The notes beneath the pieces were generated by a model. It did not search any database. It had not been told where the DNA came from and saw nothing but the letters and a program-made list of their open reading frames with translations. A DNA stretch of 64,000 nt, from positions 62,001-126,000 of the forward strand of contig KV423961.1 in assembly GCA_001632435.1 (NCBI GenBank), given 5' to 3'. Both the position numbers and the translations under genes were made by a program. Of the stretch, positions 33,472 to 45,308 are shown piece by piece. Each line of letters opens with the position of its first letter. Positions within the stretch are counted from its first letter, which is position 1. This DNA comes from Calocera cornea HHB12733 (taxonomy: Eukaryota; Basidiomycota; Dacrymycetes; Dacrymycetales; Dacrymycetaceae).

Positions 33472-36400
33472 ATGTACACCGACAAGCGTTCCAGTCTCCC
33501 GGGCCGACTCGGGGAGCTGAAGCGCGAAGAGACGCTCTCAGTTCACCGCTCGGCGTCTGATCGCGCCCTGCGTGCTCGTCCGGAGAATCGCCCGTCACCT
33601 GCTCCGGTGAAGCGGAAGGCTGAGCATGTAGATGAGAAGACCGATGTGAAGAGAATCAAAGTGCAAGAGGGGGAGCCGTCGAAGAGAGACACTAACAAAG
33701 CTGTATGCATCTTCCTCCTCGTCCTCTTCACGAACTTCTCTGATGACAACCTAGAAAACCGTCGCTCGCCACGAGAAGAAGGCGGGGTTTGATGATGCTC
33801 GCAAGAGGTGGACTTGGAAGCACCGAGCGTTGTTCGCAGCCCTCCTTCCGGATCGCAGTAACTTCCTCGAGAACCTGCGCAAAGACATGTCAGAATTGCA
33901 TTCCCAGGAATGGGCGATCAAGGAAGAAGAGGTTGTAGAGCAGCCGATGCTTGTCAAGGGTGGAGTGATGAAAGACTATCAGGTGAGCACGCCGTCTTCT
34001 CTGTTTACACGTCCGCTCACCAACAGCAATAGTTGGCCGGTCTTTCATTCCTGGCTACGATGTATCAAAATGGCATGAATGCTATATTGGGTGACGAGAT
34101 GGGTCTCGGAAAGACATTGCAGAGTGCGTGGAATGTCGTGCTGTCGACCTTGATGCTCATTCGGTATATCTAGCCTTATCTCTGTTCGCATATATCAAGG
34201 AGCAGGACCCTCGATCTGATCCTCACCTGGGTACACATATGTTACTAGTCCCCTTGCGCATCACTAACATCATTGCAGTCGTCTGCCCTCTCTCTGTAAT
34301 CACCTCCTGGATGAACGAGACTGCTCGATGGGTACCCTCCCTTCGAGTCCTTCGCTTCCACGGGACGCAGTCAGAGCGCGAGCGCCTGAAAGACATGATC
34401 TCGAGTGGGGAGCGTTTCGACATCCTCATCACTACATATGAGTCTTACAAGAGTGAACACCGATGGATCAAATCCAGGCCTTGGAAGTGAGTATTTGTCG
34501 CGCACGTACTGGTGTAGTAGAGCTTATCGTCGAAATAAAGCTACTGCGTCCTTGATGAGGGCCATAAGATCAAGAATGCTGAGTCGGGTCTAGCCACTGC
34601 CCTGCAGAATCTGGGTGCTGCATTCCGTCTCATTCTCACGGGAACGCCAGTACATAACAATTTAGGGGAGTTGTGGGCATTGCTGCACTGGTATGGCGGG
34701 TCCAAACAGCTGTGATTTCCCAACTAATCGCATTGCAGGTTATACCCCACCGTCTTTACTCTGGCTTCAGAATCTGTCTTCCAAGACGCATTCGATCTTA
34801 GACAGGGCAAATACGACGTCAAATATCTAGAGAGCGCGCAGAAGTTGCTGGAGGTTATAATGATTCGACGAACGAAGAACGCTGTGGAGTTCTCCGTCCC
34901 TCCAAGGGACGAGCTCACCGTATTTATTCCATTCACTGGTACGCCTGACCTTGATGTATACCACTCCACAGCTGATCGCTTGTAGAGGCGCAACGATACT
35001 GGACGTACAAGCTGTTGACCCGCATGTCAGCCGCAGATCTACGAGGTGTCTTCAACACTTCATTCGAGGATGAGAATGAGACTAAGCAGAAGGGGTATGG
35101 AGCCAATACACGTGAGTTGCTTTGCACATCAGCGAGGACCTCTTTGACATGCGAGTGCCAGAATATGCGAGGTTAATGAACCTCTTGATGCAGCTCCGGC
35201 AGACCTGTGATCAGTGAGCATCTCCTTAGACTGGCGCCTGAGGCGAAGCTAATCTCTTTCAGTCCCTACATGATCCTGGGAGCTGAGCCCGACCCGTACA
35301 AGCTGGGGAACCATGTGATCAAAACATCTTCGAAAATGATCGTCATCGACAAGCTGCTGAAAGACCTGATACCGAAGGGCGAGAGGGTCTTGATCTTCTC
35401 CCAATGGACCAGCATGCTCGACCTGCTCGAGGACTTCATGGTCTTACGCAAATACCGCTACGCCAGGCTGGACGGCAGCACACCGAGACCGCGCAGAGCT
35501 TTGGACATTCGGCTGTTCCAGCAGGAGAAGTCCCCATACGATGTCTACTTGATCTCTACCAAGGCTGGCGGTCTCGGCATCAATCTCACCAAGGCCACGC
35601 ATGTCATCATGGTGGATTCCGACTGGAATCCTCAGAACGATTTGCAAGCCATCGCACGTGCGCATCGTATCGGACAGACCAAGACTGTCAAAGTCTATCG
35701 ATTGGTGTGTCGTGGATCGGTGGAGGACCAAATGCTCGACAGAATCCGTCGAAAGCTATTCCTATCATTGAAGATCATGAACAACCCGGGTTCGTCGTCT
35801 GCCGATGATGCCGCCGGCATGAAGATGGACGAGCTTCTCTCTATTCTTCGTAATGGAAGTAGCGCCTTGGATGCGGAGTCGGCTGGCATGGAATTCGATA
35901 ACTTCATCTCTGCTCCCATCGAAGAGATCCTGCGCAATAGTCAAAGGAAGCAAGACGTACGGGACGCAAAGCTCAAGCAAGAAGTGGATGGTAGTCGAAT
36001 GGACGAGCGGCTTCAAGAAGACGTAGCAGAAGAACAACAACGTCTACTCAGCGGTGTCGCCAAAGTCACATGTCGTCTTTTCGAAGGGAAGGTGCTCACC
36101 CCGGAGGCGATCAAATCTCGCCACGAGGAGGGCCCGTCGAGTGCGAAGCGTGCAAGACAGAATCGTCTGGTCAAAGTGAATGGAATTGAATCGCTAGTCG
36201 TTTGGGTTAGTGACTGCTCATTGGCTCTTGATATTTCGTTAATTTTCTTGCAGGAGAAGCCAGTCCAACAAGTTCAACCAAAATTCAACAGAGCACGAAA
36301 GTTTGAACACGAAGAATGGTGTCTCTTCTGCCAGGATGGTGGGGATCTCTATATGTGCAGCACATGCCCTCGTGTGTTCCATGCAAAGTGCCTTGGCATC

Positions 36401-37182
36401 AGCGATGCCGTGGCTAACCGCACTCCTATGCTCCATTGCCCGCAGCATAATTGCATGGTGTGTGAGCGGTCGACTTCACAGGCGGGCGGTATGCTCTTCC
36501 GTTGTGCTACGTGCGCAAATGCGTTTTGTGAGGATTGCTTGCCCGAAGGAGAGCTTGATGCCGTTGGAGATAGTATTCCTCAGTTGTGAGTACCCTGACT
36601 GCATATTCTTACCACGGATTACTAAAGAATATCAGGACTGCACTGGGATACGGTGTTACCTCTCTCGCCTTCTACATCCGCTGCGACGAGTGCCAAACCC
36701 ATCCCGTGATCAAGTACGACGAGTATGACAACAAATACTGGGAGGAGAACGAGGTCGACATCGTGGACAGCGATGATGACGATATGCTGCAAGCTGATCC
36801 CCTGCCTTTCCCGCGCCCAAAGACGGATATGAAGATGAAGAAGGTAGTTCCTGGCAAGAAGATGAAGTTCGAAGTTGTGGACGTCAAGCCACTGGTGAAG
36901 CAGGACTCGAAAGGAACAACATGGCTTCACCGTCCATCTCCTTCCAAACGGCCACAGCTTCCAAGCCCCGGGGACCGGCCTGGAAAACCCGTATTGATAC
37001 CTCGCGCATCATCTTCGAGCTCGATGAAGGCACGTGCTACACACCCAACGCTTGCAGCCGATGACCCGGACAAGAAACCGTCGATGTTCTCCTGGTTGGC
37101 GGGCAAAGTTGTCCCGTCGTTGCCGAGGACGCCTGTTTCTGAACCGGGGGAGCCTGAGGTGATTGATCTTACGGAGGATTAG
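33472..37182 (+). CDS. SNF2-family ATP-dependent chromatin remodeller with PHD-like zinc fingers
   Basis: ATG at 33472 begins [20 protein letters not shown] with a basic Lys-rich N-terminus. Introns near 33703, 33982-34032, 34121-34170, 34232-34279, 34486-34540, 34693-34738 and others join the ATPase: [30 protein letters not shown] (Walker A), [34 protein letters not shown] (Walker B, DEGH), [20 protein letters not shown]. The second lobe (35207-36590 exon) has [39 protein letters not shown] and [22 protein letters not shown]-terminal zinc region follows: [58 protein letters not shown]. The tail ends [10 protein letters not shown], a SUMO-interaction-like motif. DEGH and the architecture suggest a Snf2-like nuclear remodeller, subfamily unresolved. 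Confidence 0.9.
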
Positions 37183-37817
37183 CCGGTATTATTGCACTTG
37201 TCATTTGTTGTGAAGACGCGGCATTGACGGTGAACATGTCATTGTCGAGAATGTTGTTGCACGTTCCAGATGTCTTTTCCCGGTCGCCAACCGGTCTCTT
37301 CCACCATTTCCGAGTCAATCATCCATTCTCAGATATCTGCATTGCATTTCCCTTCGATCGTACATATTCATCGTGATTCATGACATGTTCCACTCGAGCG
37401 ATCTTGACAATCTCATCGCCTCGAGCAACACCCACCGCCCCGAGGGCGGTGTGCCCCAAAAATAACCCACTCCTCACGTGCCCTGCCGTAAGTGCCTCAG
37501 AGCGGTGCCGTTGTTCCCAGGGCATTCAGGGTCCAGGTTCTCGCGACTTCCTCCAATCATCGCCTCCTCTTTCTATCCGGGGCAGCTTCCGTTCTGTGGC
37601 TTCTGTGGCACGGCTCGGGATTGGGGGTGTTCTGATCTGGAGTTCAACTTGGCAGGGATGGAGGCCGCAATCGATGTAGATCTGGAGAACAAGGCGCCAA
37701 GAGGCATAAAACCCGGGCGCCTCCCTCCTAGCCTTCTGTCAAGTTTCCTCCCCGCGCTCTGCCCCGCTCTGCAGTCAACCTGTTTCTCGACTGCTCCCCG
37801 CAATCACGAAAAGCAAG

Positions 37818-39036
37818 ATGACTCCCTTAGGAATTGGGCGCATTATCCTACTCTGTACGCACTATCTGAATGGTAATGATAGCTGTACTGACGTTCACTC
37901 CGAAATAAGCGCTCATCTCCATCCTCGCTGCGGGCACTGCTGGCCTATCGGGCTACCTGCTTGCCCTCCTTAACGAGGCTCTGGGTGGTTACGATGCTGC
38001 TTTCGGGTTCCTCGGTTTTTGTACGTCCCACTGTACCTTGGTCTAACTCGGAGATGCTGATATCTAGTAGCCCTCGCGTGTGGTGTCATCACGGTGATCA
38101 CGATCGCGATCGTGCGGATCATGGACTGGACGATGGTGGATTCCTGGATGTCTCGCACGGCCGTTGAGCTGGGATGGCTCGGTGTCCTCTGGGTTCTGTG
38201 GATGGGTGCGTCTCCTGGTACCATCACTATCCCAATCAGGTCTCTCTAACATCAGTTCAGGCAGCGCAGGGTACACCACGTCGCTGATCGCACCTCTTGA
38301 CTTGGGCAGCTGCTCGGACTACTACGGCGAAGATAGCGTCGTGTGCTCGCAGGCCGAGGCGCTCCAAGCCGTCGGCTGGGTCGAATGGCTCCTCCTCGTC
38401 ACCCTCTTCACATGGGAACTTGTCTTCGCCATCCTCGCGCACCAGCGAGGCTATCCGGGCATCTGGATGGCGCACGCGAACCGGCATGTGCTCGGCACCA
38501 AACCTGTGCCCGGAGGAGGGCAGGCGAGGTACGTGACTGTGGGCACAAACGACTACGGCATGGAGCAGATGAAGGCGTATGATGCGCCTTTCCCTGCGCA
38601 GGGCCAGGGGCAGTACGGCCAGCAGGGCGCCTATGGCCAGCCGGCTTGGGGCCAGCAGTACTCCACCTATGGTCAACCGACACTGCCGTACAACAGTCCT
38701 CAGCCGATGCCACCCACACAAGCGCAGATGCCCCAATCTTCTTACACCTCCCATTCTCCCCAGCCGCCGCAACAGCAGCAGCCTCAGCAGCCTCAAGGTC
38801 CACAGCAGCAACTTCCGCAAGGGAACTCGTTTTTGGGACAGCCCAGGCGCAACCCGCTCCCTTCCGTTCCTTCAGGCCCCACACCACACGCAGCCTACGG
38901 GCAGATGCCGCCAGGCATGCAAGGCCCACCTCCTGGCGCCGCGCCCGCGCAGAACCCATATGCGCAGAGGCAGGGAGGTGTCGATCCGTACGCGCCTAGG
39001 GGAGGGCAGGCATACTATGGCCGCGCGGAGGTGTAG
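37818..39036 (+). CDS. Four-helix membrane protein, MARVEL-like, with Q/P-rich tail
   Basis: ATG at 37818 begins MTPLGIGRIILL. Short introns (GTACGC near 37855, GTACGT near 38021, GTGCGT near 38210) join four hydrophobic segments: LISILAAGTAGLSGYLLALL, CGVITVITIAIVRIMDWTMV, ELGWLGVLWVLWMGSAGYTT and AVGWVEWLLLVTLFTWELVF. A short extracellular loop between helices 3 and 4 has two cysteines (GSCSDYYGEDSVVCSQ), the disulfide pattern seen in MARVEL-type proteins. The C-terminal ~180 residues are Gln/Pro/Gly/Tyr-rich (QYGQQGAYGQPAWGQQYSTY and polyQ/P runs), a likely disordered cytoplasmic tail. It ends at 39036. Plasma-membrane location is inferred. The (ATG)27 repeat is 120 bp past its stop codon. 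Confidence 0.7.
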
Positions 39037-39156
39037 TGCGTTGATGAGCTGCTGGGAGACATGGACTTTTCCATCGCCTTTTGCGGGCTGTACACGCTGT
39101 CGGTTGTATTTGTTTTGGTAATTGCATGCAGATGTGCCTCTCAAATGCGGTTGTGA

Positions 39157-39157
<1 letters not shown>

Positions 39158-39238
<81 letters not shown>
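39158..39238 (+). repeat. (ATG)27 microsatellite
   Basis: A perfect run of 27 ATG trinucleotides (81 bp), with no interruption. It follows the Q/P-rich membrane protein gene by about 120 bp, so it is in its 3' UTR or just past it. In every plus-strand frame it encodes a homopolymer of Met, Asp or stop-rich codons, and no plausible gene uses it. Confidence 0.97.
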
Positions 39239-39240
<2 letters not shown>

Positions 39241-39478
39241 TGAACAACAATACAGGCGCCCGTAACCGGTCACTATATTACGGCGCATCACCGCAACCAA
39301 AGCCTACAGTCGCCATACGCCGGCAAGGCGGTGATGGTGTAGTGTGGCGAGAGAGGAAGAAGGGAAAAAGCAAGGCAGCGTGCTGCCTCATGGCGTCGAA
39401 GTGCCGGGCCGGCGCTCACGTGACGCCAGAGGCTGGGGTCTCTGGTGCGTGCGTGTGGTGACGTCATGGGCAAGCTTC

Positions 39479-39514
39479 GATGGGCTCGATGGGCTCGATG
39501 GGCTCGATGGGCTC
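39479..39514 (+). repeat. Four copies of a 9-bp unit (GATGGGCTC)
   Basis: GATGGGCTC repeated four times in a row, 65 bp upstream of the ATG of the GNAT acetyltransferase gene at 39579. It lies in its 5' untranslated or promoter region. The unit contains no stop codon in frame 1, so an upstream N-terminal extension with a Gly-Ser-Met repeat is conceivable but the first good ATG follows downstream. Confidence 0.9.
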
Positions 39515-39578
39515 CCCTCGCCCCACCCGTCTTAGCTCTCCTGCGCCCGCCCTGGCAGCCCACCAGCCCCGTCCAGCC

Positions 39579-40423
39579 ATGTCCAACCCGCTCGCCGCGA
39601 CCCCGCCCGCCGGCATCGCCGTCCGTCCCGCGCGCACAGAAGACGTCCCCGGCATGCTGCTCGTCTCCAACAGCAGCCAGCAGTGGCTCATCGCCCAGGG
39701 CCTCGCCAGCGCCGCAGAGCAGCCGCCGATCACCCCGGATCGCATGGGCTGGTTCACCAAGAAGGCAGAGCAGGACACCGACTGGAGCACCAACACAGGC
39801 AGGATATTCGTCGCGCAGATCGGCGGCTTGGTCGTCGGCTGGTGCATGGCTACCCTCGTCCGTCCTTCCCGTTACACACCCGCTGCTGGGAGCTCATAGT
39901 GTTCTGTGTGCTTGGTCCGGCACAGGCCTGGCCCCCCCATCTCCCGGACGTCGACCTCAACCAGCTCTACCTCAGCGCCATCTACGTCCACCAGGACTAC
40001 ATGAAGCAGGGTGTTGCGCGCGCACTCATCGGCTTCCTCAAGACCGAGGCGGCGAAGCAGCACGTGGAGCTTATCCGGGCAGAGTGCAAGAGGATCGGCA
40101 AGCTCGTCGAGTATCATGAGCTATGGGTGCGTGCCTACTCTTATTCCTATTCCTATGCATTGCCGGCCCTCACGCGCCATGTGTTTCTGTTTCCACTCGC
40201 CCGCCCCCACTTCCCCCCTTCACGTTCCCATTTCCATTCCTATCTCCATCTCAACTTCAAGTCTCGCCCTGCCCTCGCCTCGCTCGGATGGAGATTACGT
40301 GCTGACTGACTTTCTCTGCGGCAGGGGTTCCAGCCCGTCGAGTACACAGGCTTCGCCCCCGACTACGAGGAGAAGATGCAGCTGTTCCACATGGACCTGC
40401 GCCCCGAGGACGAGCGGGACTAG
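39579..40423 (+). CDS. GNAT-family N-acetyltransferase
   Basis: ATG at 39579 begins MSNPLAATPPAGIAVRPART. One intron (about 39862-39926, donor GTCCGT) joins VGWCMATL to AWPPHLPDVDLNQLYLSAIY, and a second (about 40127-40324) joins HELWG- to the last exon (FQPVEYTGFAPDYEEKMQLF). The core YLSAIYVHQDYMKQGVARAL has the GNAT acetyl-CoA loop (Q-G-V-A-R) and a following helix GFLKTEAAKQHVELIRAEC. Ends LRPEDERD then TAG at 40423. About 220 residues. The substrate is unknown; the RPARTEDVPGMLLVSNSSQQ start resembles generic small-molecule or peptide GNATs. Distinct from NAA30. Confidence 0.75.
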
Positions 40424-41311
40424 TCCCCCTTTCCAACCTCCAACCCCCAACCTCTCGACCTGTCGACCTACCACTTACCACCTACCACCTTACCACCACC
40501 ATCTCCCACGTCATCCTCCCTCTCCCATGCCCACTTACCTACACTACCTCCCCTCCCTCCCTCCTACAGTATCTTGTATACCCCCACCCGACCCGTACCC
40601 GAGCGATCGACCCAGCAGCGCAAGTCCGATTCTGATCTCCGACCGATGAAGTCCCATGACCGATGATTGAGTACTATGAAGCATAAAGCATGAGGCAGCA
40701 GGCAGCATGAAGAGCAGAGGGCACGCAAGATCGATCAGTTCCGTTCTGGACAGTACATGTATCTGGGATTATGGACTGTTTAACTCAACCCAATCCAGCA
40801 CGTATTGCTAGTTTCGCAATTGAGCTGTGGCGCTGAGGAGCAGGAGGCGACTGTTGGCGCAGTGACGTACTCTCGGCGAATTTCCGACTGTGTCCGCAAT
40901 TGGCGCCCGGGGGGGAGGAGATGATTAGGATGGGTTGGATGGGCTTGGCAATGCCCTGGGTGGATGTGGCAGGGAGCTGCTGAGGTTTCCTCGTGCCACG
41001 ATCCTGGGGGGATGGGGCTGGCCGACGTCTGAAAATGAGGTGGGCAGTGTCCAACCCCGTGGCGGGCCAGCAGCCCGCAAACCTGCGCGGGCAGTGATCC
41101 GGTACAGTGGTACTGTACAAGTCACGTGCTCGCCTGCAGAGCGCACCCTGCATAACCTAATCTAGCGCTCCCAACACCTCGGCTGAAGTCCGAAGTACGC
41201 CCCTGGCTGTTTGAAACAGACCGCCGCCTTGGGTCCTGCCGGGGCCTTCCATCTCCCACACCCGCGACGAGATCCTCATTACCGTGCTGGCAGGTCGAGC
41301 GATCCTGTTCC
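40424..41311. other. Intergenic, no gene seen
   Basis: Between the GNAT gene and the MITE. It holds a pyrimidine/CCA-rich stretch (ctaccaccttaccaccacca and similar at about 40465-40515) in the 3' flank of the GNAT gene. No frame has coding character. Confidence 0.4.
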
Positions 41312-41321
41312 AGCGGATGAC
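41312..41321. repeat. Left target-site duplication of the MITE
   Basis: AGCGGATGAC immediately before the left inverted repeat. Identical to the bases directly after the right inverted repeat. Confidence 0.92.
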
Positions 41322-41823
41322 GAGTTATTGTCTAGAATACCGTCCGGATAAACTCAAAAAGCTAGAATACCGTTCAGGGACCTACTCTTCGGCACGGAGC
41401 TGCAGGCCCGGCACAATTAAGTCTTGTCCACAACCTCCTGTATTCAAAAAAGCTTGATGTTGATGAGTAATGTGATTGTAGAAATTATGAAAGTGTAAGT
41501 TTTGTACTGAGTAGTAAGGACTATGCAATGTAGTTTGCACCACATATTCAGTTATTACTTGCCAACATCATTACTCAGACCTAGCTCTATGTTGGTCACT
41601 TCTCAAACGGCAACTGAGGCTACATCAAAACAACAATTATCATTGAGGCTTTAGTGGCAAAGTGGCATTTTACAATGGGATCTTATCTTTGAGACTTGAT
41701 CCTGCCCGGGCTCCGCCTCCGTGCCGAAGAGTACTATCCCTGAACGGTATTCTAGATTTTTGGGGAGCCGAGTGGTATTCTAGCTTTTTGAGTTTAGCCG
41801 GACGGTATTCTAGACAATAACTC
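41322..41823. mobile_element. 502-bp MITE, Mutator-like non-autonomous DNA transposon
   Basis: Left end begins GAGTTATTGTCTAGAATACC and right end is its reverse complement (ending ...ACAATAACTC). The inverted repeats continue inward for about 93 bp on the left and 126 bp on the right; the right one has an extra 28-bp segment that includes an additional copy of the CTAGAATACC motif. Both arms then continue with the same CAGGGANNNTACTCTTCGGC-type strip. The central ~280 bp is AT-rich and has no coding frame. A perfect 10-bp target duplication AGCGGATGAC flanks it. Long inverted repeats plus a ~10-bp duplication are the hallmark of the Mutator (MULE) superfamily. No transposase is inside; an autonomous partner must exist elsewhere. 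Confidence 0.9.
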
Positions 41824-41833
41824 AGCGGATGAC
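41824..41833. repeat. Right target-site duplication of the MITE
   Basis: AGCGGATGAC immediately after the right inverted repeat; the second copy of the 10-bp target sequence. Confidence 0.92.
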
Positions 41834-43476
41834 CTGGTCCCTCAGGTCGGGTGACGTTTTGGGCGGCGTCCTTCTCGCACCCCTCCTGTGCATACATTGT
41901 CTCACTCCCCTGATTTCTGAGCTACCACATTGCCCAGTGTTACAGAAAGATAGTAGGCAAAGAGGAAGTGGTGACCCCCGAGCTTGTATGTATACGGAAA
42001 GCGGTCAGGGGTCGGACTCAGACGGATTATGATGTTTGTATGGAAGGAGGAAACCGGAGAGACTCTGGAGCGGTATTGTATAAGAACCGCTGTGACATTA
42101 TCCGGTATGGAAAGGGAAGGCAGTGCGGCGTTGTGACTTGTAGCGAACCGAAAGTCCCGTGCCTCGGAGGGGACCATTTCATTTGTACACTTTATACTGT
42201 GCAATGTACCGGCCCGCGATTTACCTCCAGAGGACCAGAACGCCAACATTGTGACATATGTTTCCGGGGTGGGAACCCACTGGGAACCTGCGGAGAAACA
42301 GCGCCCTCCGACTCGCACTGGCCATTTCCAACAGTTCCTTCTGTCTGAAACTCCTCGGGTATCGGCTACTCTGCTTCAGCTCAGCTGCTTTGTACAGTTC
42401 TACTCTCCCGTCAAACACGGGGATTCTGAGGTACTAGCTAGGCGGTCAGGCCGATGGTATGCCAACTGCAGCTCTGTTTCCCCGCTCAACACATCACCAC
42501 AAGGCGCCCTACATAGCGGTGCGCGAAACACAATCGCTGCTCAGATTTAGACGGGAGGCTCATCTTCGCCTATATGAGCAATTAATGGTCACTCCGGAAG
42601 GCTTTGGAATCACGGCATGCAATGGTGATAGTCTGGCGACCGTGTCCAGGTGTACTGTACATTTCTTACAGTGTTTCTTGAATTATAAAGTTGACAATAC
42701 AAAGTCTCCCCACAGCTCGATTCGGAATACTGTATAGAGCCCTGGGCAGCATTATGTACAGTTCTTCCCGATCTGAGACGCGTTTATGAGGTGACACATC
42801 GGACAAAAAACGACACCACCTGCACCGCCTCCGTCCTCCCCTCTCCCTCCCCACGCCTGGCCCACTTCCCCGCAGGCCGCCTGCTGCTATCCCGGTATCT
42901 CCCCGCACCCGCGTTTTCCATGGCTCCACCACCGCTTCTCCCTCCACAGCCACGCACGTCGATGTTCCGCATGTAGCACCAGCTCGCGAAACGCCTCATT
43001 ACCTTCGTCCAGCTCGAACCACCTCATCAGCTCACATAATGTCTATACAAACCCAATGCTGGTCAAGTGCCTGTCGTCATACCCGCGGCGCTAAACGGAC
43101 CTCCTTTTCCTCCGCCCTAATCATCTGTGCACGTGGCTCCAATCCCGTTTTCTCGGTCTGACGTGGACTCTCTGCGCACTGGGGTCCCCCCTTGACCTCT
43201 GCGCCACCATACGGCAGCGATCAACGGCAAGAGCTTCTTACAGATCTTTCGTTTTCCTCGAATAGGATAACGCTGTTTCTCTAAGATCTCTTCTCTCTAT
43301 CAGCACGGGATCCGATTGCGTATCCTTCTTTATCCGCTCGTCCGATTGATTTCTATAGTGCAGTTTCATCATGACTACCATCAACCCAATCGCCCGGTCA
43401 GGACTTCCTCCAACTCCCTCGGTCTGGCACTTTACATTTTCCCGCCGCTCTTTCTTTCCAATGCTGGCGAGTACCT
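41834..43476. other. Intergenic, no confident gene
   Basis: Between the MITE and the integrase gene. Frames exist (for example about 42459-42734) but they have no splice support or recognisable content. From about 43370 the sequence ATGACTACCATCAACCCAATCGC could be an upstream exon start for the integrase gene (see below), but I could not join it confidently. Confidence 0.4.
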
Positions 43477-45202
43477 ATGCCTCTCAACCCCGAAGCCATT
43501 CTACGCCGCCCAGAGCAGGCTTGCAATGCTGTCGCCGAGGAGTTTGATGCTCTTCAACGTCGTGTTGTCTATTCCCTTCGTCTTGACGCTGGAAATCGGA
43601 TTGCTTTGGAGGCTACACGCTCCGCTGTTGTCCTATTTTGGAATACAGTTCAACCCGTTAGTACCTTGTCACCGCGTTATTTTCCAGTCATTCACGCCAC
43701 GGTTCTAGGTGCTTCATGTCTTCACGCCTGCGGAATACACTGCCATACAGCGTGACATTCGGCATATGCTTCTGAAACTCGATCAAGCATTTTCCGCCAT
43801 CCTCGATGACCTACCCCGATCTATTCCGCAGCCAGTTGCTTCCCAACCCAATGCTCGTCGCCGTGGACGACCCCGAAAGGTCGTAGACTCTCGTTTTCTT
43901 CAAGAGATCGCTCTGTTGTCCAGTCGCAAGAAAGCGGCGCGTCTACTTCGCCTATCGTCAAGAACGCTCCGACAACGCCTCGTCGAAAGCGGACTGTCAC
44001 CGCCAGGTCAGCCCATCTTCGAAGAAACCAGAACAAGTTCAGGGACGAGGCGCTATGTCGGTCGACGACCAGCACCAGGATCTCTCACCGATTTGCAGCT
44101 CGACAACCTTGTCAGAGCATGGCGTACTATCTTCAACGACAATGGACGGCGGATGTTGAACGGTCATTTGGTCGCACTCGGTCATCACGTACCTCTACAC
44201 CGCCTCACCGCCTCTTTGCGTCGCTTGGACGTGACGCGTCGCACCTTTGAACGCCGCATCATCCCCCGCCGTCGCTACAAGGTTCCAGGCCCCAACTCCC
44301 TATGGCACCATGACGGAAACCATCGATTCCATCAATGGAAGATGTGGATTCACTGTTTCGTGGATGGATATTCTCGATGTGTCCTGGGTATCCGGGTCAG
44401 TCCCAACAACCGTGCCGATACGGTATTCCAGGTCTTCGAGCAAGCACGCAGCTACTACGGTACTCCGTCCCGCGTTCGGGGAGACCATGGCGCCGAAAAC
44501 CTTCGCGTAGCGGAATGGATGGTTCAGCATCGCGGTACTAACCGTGGCTCCTATATCTGGGGGAAATCCGTGCACAATACTCGCATCGAACGAATGTGGG
44601 TCGACGTCAATAGCTCGTTCGCTGAAAAGTGGGCAGCGTTTTTCCATTCGCTTGAGGACAACCACCGCCTCAATCCACTTAACCAAGATCACATTTGGCT
44701 CACTCAATGGCTGTTTCTCGATGACATCAATGATGATGCCGTCTCCTTCCAGAATTCTTGGAATTACCACACCCTTTCACTGGACGGCCGAAATCAGCGG
44801 CCCGCTGAGCTGTTTCTGTCCGGATGTCTTGAGGTTGGCGCCAGGGGTATCAACTGTCTCGCTGCAGATGAAGATTCCAATCCAGGACCGCCAACAAATG
44901 GTGGACCTGCTGGGACTCGCTCACTGCAACTGCCTCCTGATCCTCATTATTTGCCTAACTTTGGCTTCATGCCGCTTTCGACCTCCTCCCCCGCAGTGGG
45001 AGATCCTATTCCTCCTCGTCTCAATACAATCGATGCAGCCCCGCCCCGTCAGCCGTTTCATGCCGATGATGTCGTCATACTTGAAAGAACCCTTAACGAT
45101 GAAGGACATTTTCACGGTTCCGACCCCATATCTCTCACTGAGCGGTGGCGGCGGGCCTATGAAATCTGTACAAACTTTACTCCCATTCTTGCAGCTTCAT
45201 AA
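43477..45202 (+). CDS. DDE integrase (rve-like core), transposon-encoded
   Basis: A short intron (GTTAGT to TTCTAG, about 43657-43708) joins the exon [20 protein letters not shown] to the long exon [20 protein letters not shown]. The long exon has an AT-hook-like basic run ([10 protein letters not shown]), a helix-turn-helix-like stretch ([20 protein letters not shown]), then the integrase core: [15 protein letters not shown] (D, codon at 44312), [23 protein letters not shown] (D, codon at 44483) and [12 protein letters not shown] (E, codon at 44588). Spacing is D-56-D-34-E, close to the DD35E pattern of retroviral-type integrases. The frame has no internal stops and the core residues look intact. 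These genes are known as 'integrase core domain' proteins in basidiomycetes and animals, and they are usually genomic remnants of transposons. The Pro-rich C-terminus may be incomplete. Ends 45202. Confidence 0.8.
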
Positions 45203-45308
45203 ACACATATCCTTTTATCCTACTCTACGCCGCCCTTCCCCTTTCCTGCGCACAATGCAGCCTCCCATAGTCACCTCTTAGGTTAGTTTTTCAAACATGA
45301 GATAACGC

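Noticed and set aside
39158..39238. Long poly-Met, poly-His or poly-Ile frames across the ATG repeat
   Set aside because: They exist only because the trinucleotide repeat lacks stops in those frames; no start, splice or homology support.
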